24,601 nt of DNA from positions 1 through 24,601 of the forward strand of contig CAJUCC010000051.1 of assembly GCA_910585205.1 (NCBI GenBank), written 5' to 3'. Shown one piece after another: positions 23,620 to 24,601 of this stretch. The position numbers and the translations under genes were made by a program. Every line of letters starts with the position of its first letter. The first letter of the stretch is position 1. This DNA is from an uncultured Lachnospiraceae bacterium (lineage in GTDB: Bacteria > Bacillota > Clostridia > Lachnospirales > Lachnospiraceae). Below the pieces are notes generated by a model, which was given only the letters and a program-made list of their open reading frames with translations, made no database searches and was not told the DNA's origin.

Positions 23620-24326
23620 TGAAAACAAAAACTGCGGGGATTATACTGGCGGCCGGCCGGGGCAGCCGGATGAAAAGCGATACACAGAAGCAGTACTTAT
23701 TGCTGCGGGGCAAACCGATACTCTATTATTCTCTGAAGACATTTGAGGAAAGCTTTCTCGATGAAATCATTCTCGTTACCGGTGCGGCGGAAATCGAATA
23801 TTGCCGCAGAGAGATTGTCGAGCGATACGGCTTTTGCAAGGTAAGCCATATCGTAGCAGGCGGCAGGGAACGATACCATTCCGTTTCGTGCGGACTGCGT
23901 GCGCTCCGTGACTGTGACTATGTTTTTATCCATGACGGCGCCAGACCGTTTGTAACCGGGGAAATTCTGGAGCGGGCATACACTGCGGTGCGCAGAGAGC
24001 GGGCCTGTGTGGTCGGTATGCCGGCCAAGGACACGATTAAGCTGGCTGACGAACTGGGGTATGCGAAGGATACGCCAAGACGCGATCTGGTCTGGACGAT
24101 TCAGACACCGCAGGTCTTTGCCTGTGATCTGGTGCGGGATGCGTACGCTGCGTTTCTGCGGCAGGAGGAGGAACTTGTGCAGGCGGGCGTCGCTGTGACG
24201 GATGATGCCATGGTCGTGGAGCGCTTTTCCGATACGCGCGTCAGACTGGTCGAGGGTTCCTACCGGAACATCAAGATTACGACCCCCGAGGATTTGACTG
24301 TGGCAGAGGGATTTTTGCGGGAATAA
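23619..24326 (+). CDS. ispD: 2-C-methyl-D-erythritol 4-phosphate cytidylyltransferase IspD
   Basis: IspD attaches CMP to methylerythritol 4-phosphate in the non-mevalonate isoprenoid pathway. The 235 residues are the normal length. The N-terminal CTP loop is AAGRGSRMKSDTQKQYLLL (11-29), followed by HDGARPF (105-111), TPQVF (163-167), TDDA (194-197) and GSYRNIKITTPEDL (213-226). These define IspD rather than the related TarI. The ATG shares its first base with the last base of the tsaD stop. No ispF or other isoprenoid gene follows in the window. No convincing terminator was seen after it; only a weak imperfect hairpin lies near 24339-24360. Confidence 0.93.
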   Translation: MKTKTAGIILAAGRGSRMKSDTQKQYLLLRGKPILYYSLKTFEESFLDEIILVTGAAEIEYCRREIVERYGFCKVSHIVAGGRERYHSVSCGLRALRDCDYVFIHDGARPFVTGEILERAYTAVRRERACVVGMPAKDTIKLADELGYAKDTPRRDLVWTIQTPQVFACDLVRDAYAAFLRQEEELVQAGVAVTDDAMVVERFSDTRVRLVEGSYRNIKITTPEDLTVAEGFLRE

Positions 24327-24435
24327 CAGGCGCTTGTGCCGGCATGATATTGTGTCGGTTTCCATGGTAAGCGGGCAGGCCCTGACGGATTGTGAACGCT
24401 TATTTTTATATTATGAAAAAAAATGAAAAAAGTTG

Positions 24436-24464
24436 TTGACATCAGGAATAATGTTTGCTAGAAT
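24436..24464 (+). promoter_or_regulatory. Promoter of the tRNA-Ser gene
   Basis: A perfect TTGACA (24436-24441), a 17-base spacer and TAGAAT (24459-24464) lie 29 bases before the tRNA. An A-rich tract (about 24415-24432) lies just upstream and could act as an UP-type element. Confidence 0.85.
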
Positions 24465-24493
24465 ATGTCTTGCGCTGGCGAGAGAGCGTACCC

Positions 24494-24579
24494 GGAGAGG
24501 TATCGAAGTGGTCATAACGAGGCGGTCTTGAAAACCGTTTGTCCGCAAGGGCGCGTGGGTTCGAATCCCACCCTCTCCG
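24494..24579 (+). tRNA. tRNA-Ser (anticodon UGA)
   Basis: The acceptor stem GGAGAGG (24494-24500) pairs with CCTCTCC (24572-24578), with G at 24579 as discriminator. The anticodon loop CTTGAAA (24527-24533) carries TGA at 24529-24531, decoding UCA. The T arm is GTGGG-TTCGAAT-CCCAC. The long variable arm, starting after the anticodon stem and holding CCGCAAGGG, is the class II hallmark of serine tRNAs. CCA is not encoded, so 3' processing by RNase Z and CCA addition are needed. A T-rich run follows from 24580 as terminator. Confidence 0.95.
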
Positions 24580-24601
24580 TTTCTTTTTTTTTGCTAAAGA
24601 A

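Noticed and set aside
24494..24601. tRNA-Ser as attachment site of an integrated element
   Set aside because: No integrase, excision gene or direct repeat of the tRNA 3' end was seen, and the sequence stops just after the tRNA.

Overview
The window looks like a chromosomal segment from a low-to-mid-GC Firmicute of class Clostridia, most likely a Lachnospiraceae-type gut anaerobe. The reasons are strong AGGAGG-like ribosome binding sites, sigma-A promoters with 17-bp spacers, a lipoprotein-anchored sugar-binding protein, a YcxB-like protein, and a tsaE-tsaB-rimI block near tsaD. This placement rests on recognised families; no search was run. There are no rRNA genes, CRISPR arrays, insertion sequences or integrases.

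Region 1 (1-9842) is a sugar-uptake and catabolism locus. In order it holds a substrate-binding lipoprotein, a two-domain RbsA-like ATPase, an RbsC-like permease, mtnK (methylthioribose kinase family), mtnA (methylthioribose-1-phosphate isomerase family), a DhaK-like and a DhaL-like kinase subunit, then, from its own promoter, a LacI-family regulator and a small PPC/DUF296 protein. The import, C1-phosphorylation and aldose-to-ketose steps are explicit. No mtnB, mtnC, mtnD, class II aldolase or DhaM is present in the window, so how the DhaKL pair joins the pathway is open. This is the best candidate here for an undescribed system. An elaborate nested RNA hairpin closes the catabolic genes, and a convergent hairpin closes the regulator pair.

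Region 2 (9931-14178) holds a DeoR-family repressor divergent from a DexB-like alpha-1,6-glucosidase, then an XRE-type regulator divergent from an alternative sigma-70 family factor that has a C-terminal extension.

Region 3 (14281-18945) is a three-gene MacAB-type efflux or export operon (ATPase, HlyD-like adaptor, FtsX-type permease) behind a promoter overlapped by a perfect palindrome. It is followed by a convergent gene of unknown function and a YcxB-like membrane protein.

Region 4 (18948-24579) is a housekeeping run centred on tRNA maturation: tsaE, tsaB, rimI, a small Cys-rich protein, ribonuclease Z, a membrane-anchored protein of unknown function, tsaD and ispD. It ends in a tRNA-Ser(UGA) with its own promoter. 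TsaE, TsaB and TsaD together build the N6-threonylcarbamoyl group of t6A tRNAs, RNase Z trims tRNA 3' ends, and RimI acetylates ribosomal protein S18. No gap between genes exceeds 300 bases; the largest (8114-8412) holds the nested hairpin and the LacI promoter.
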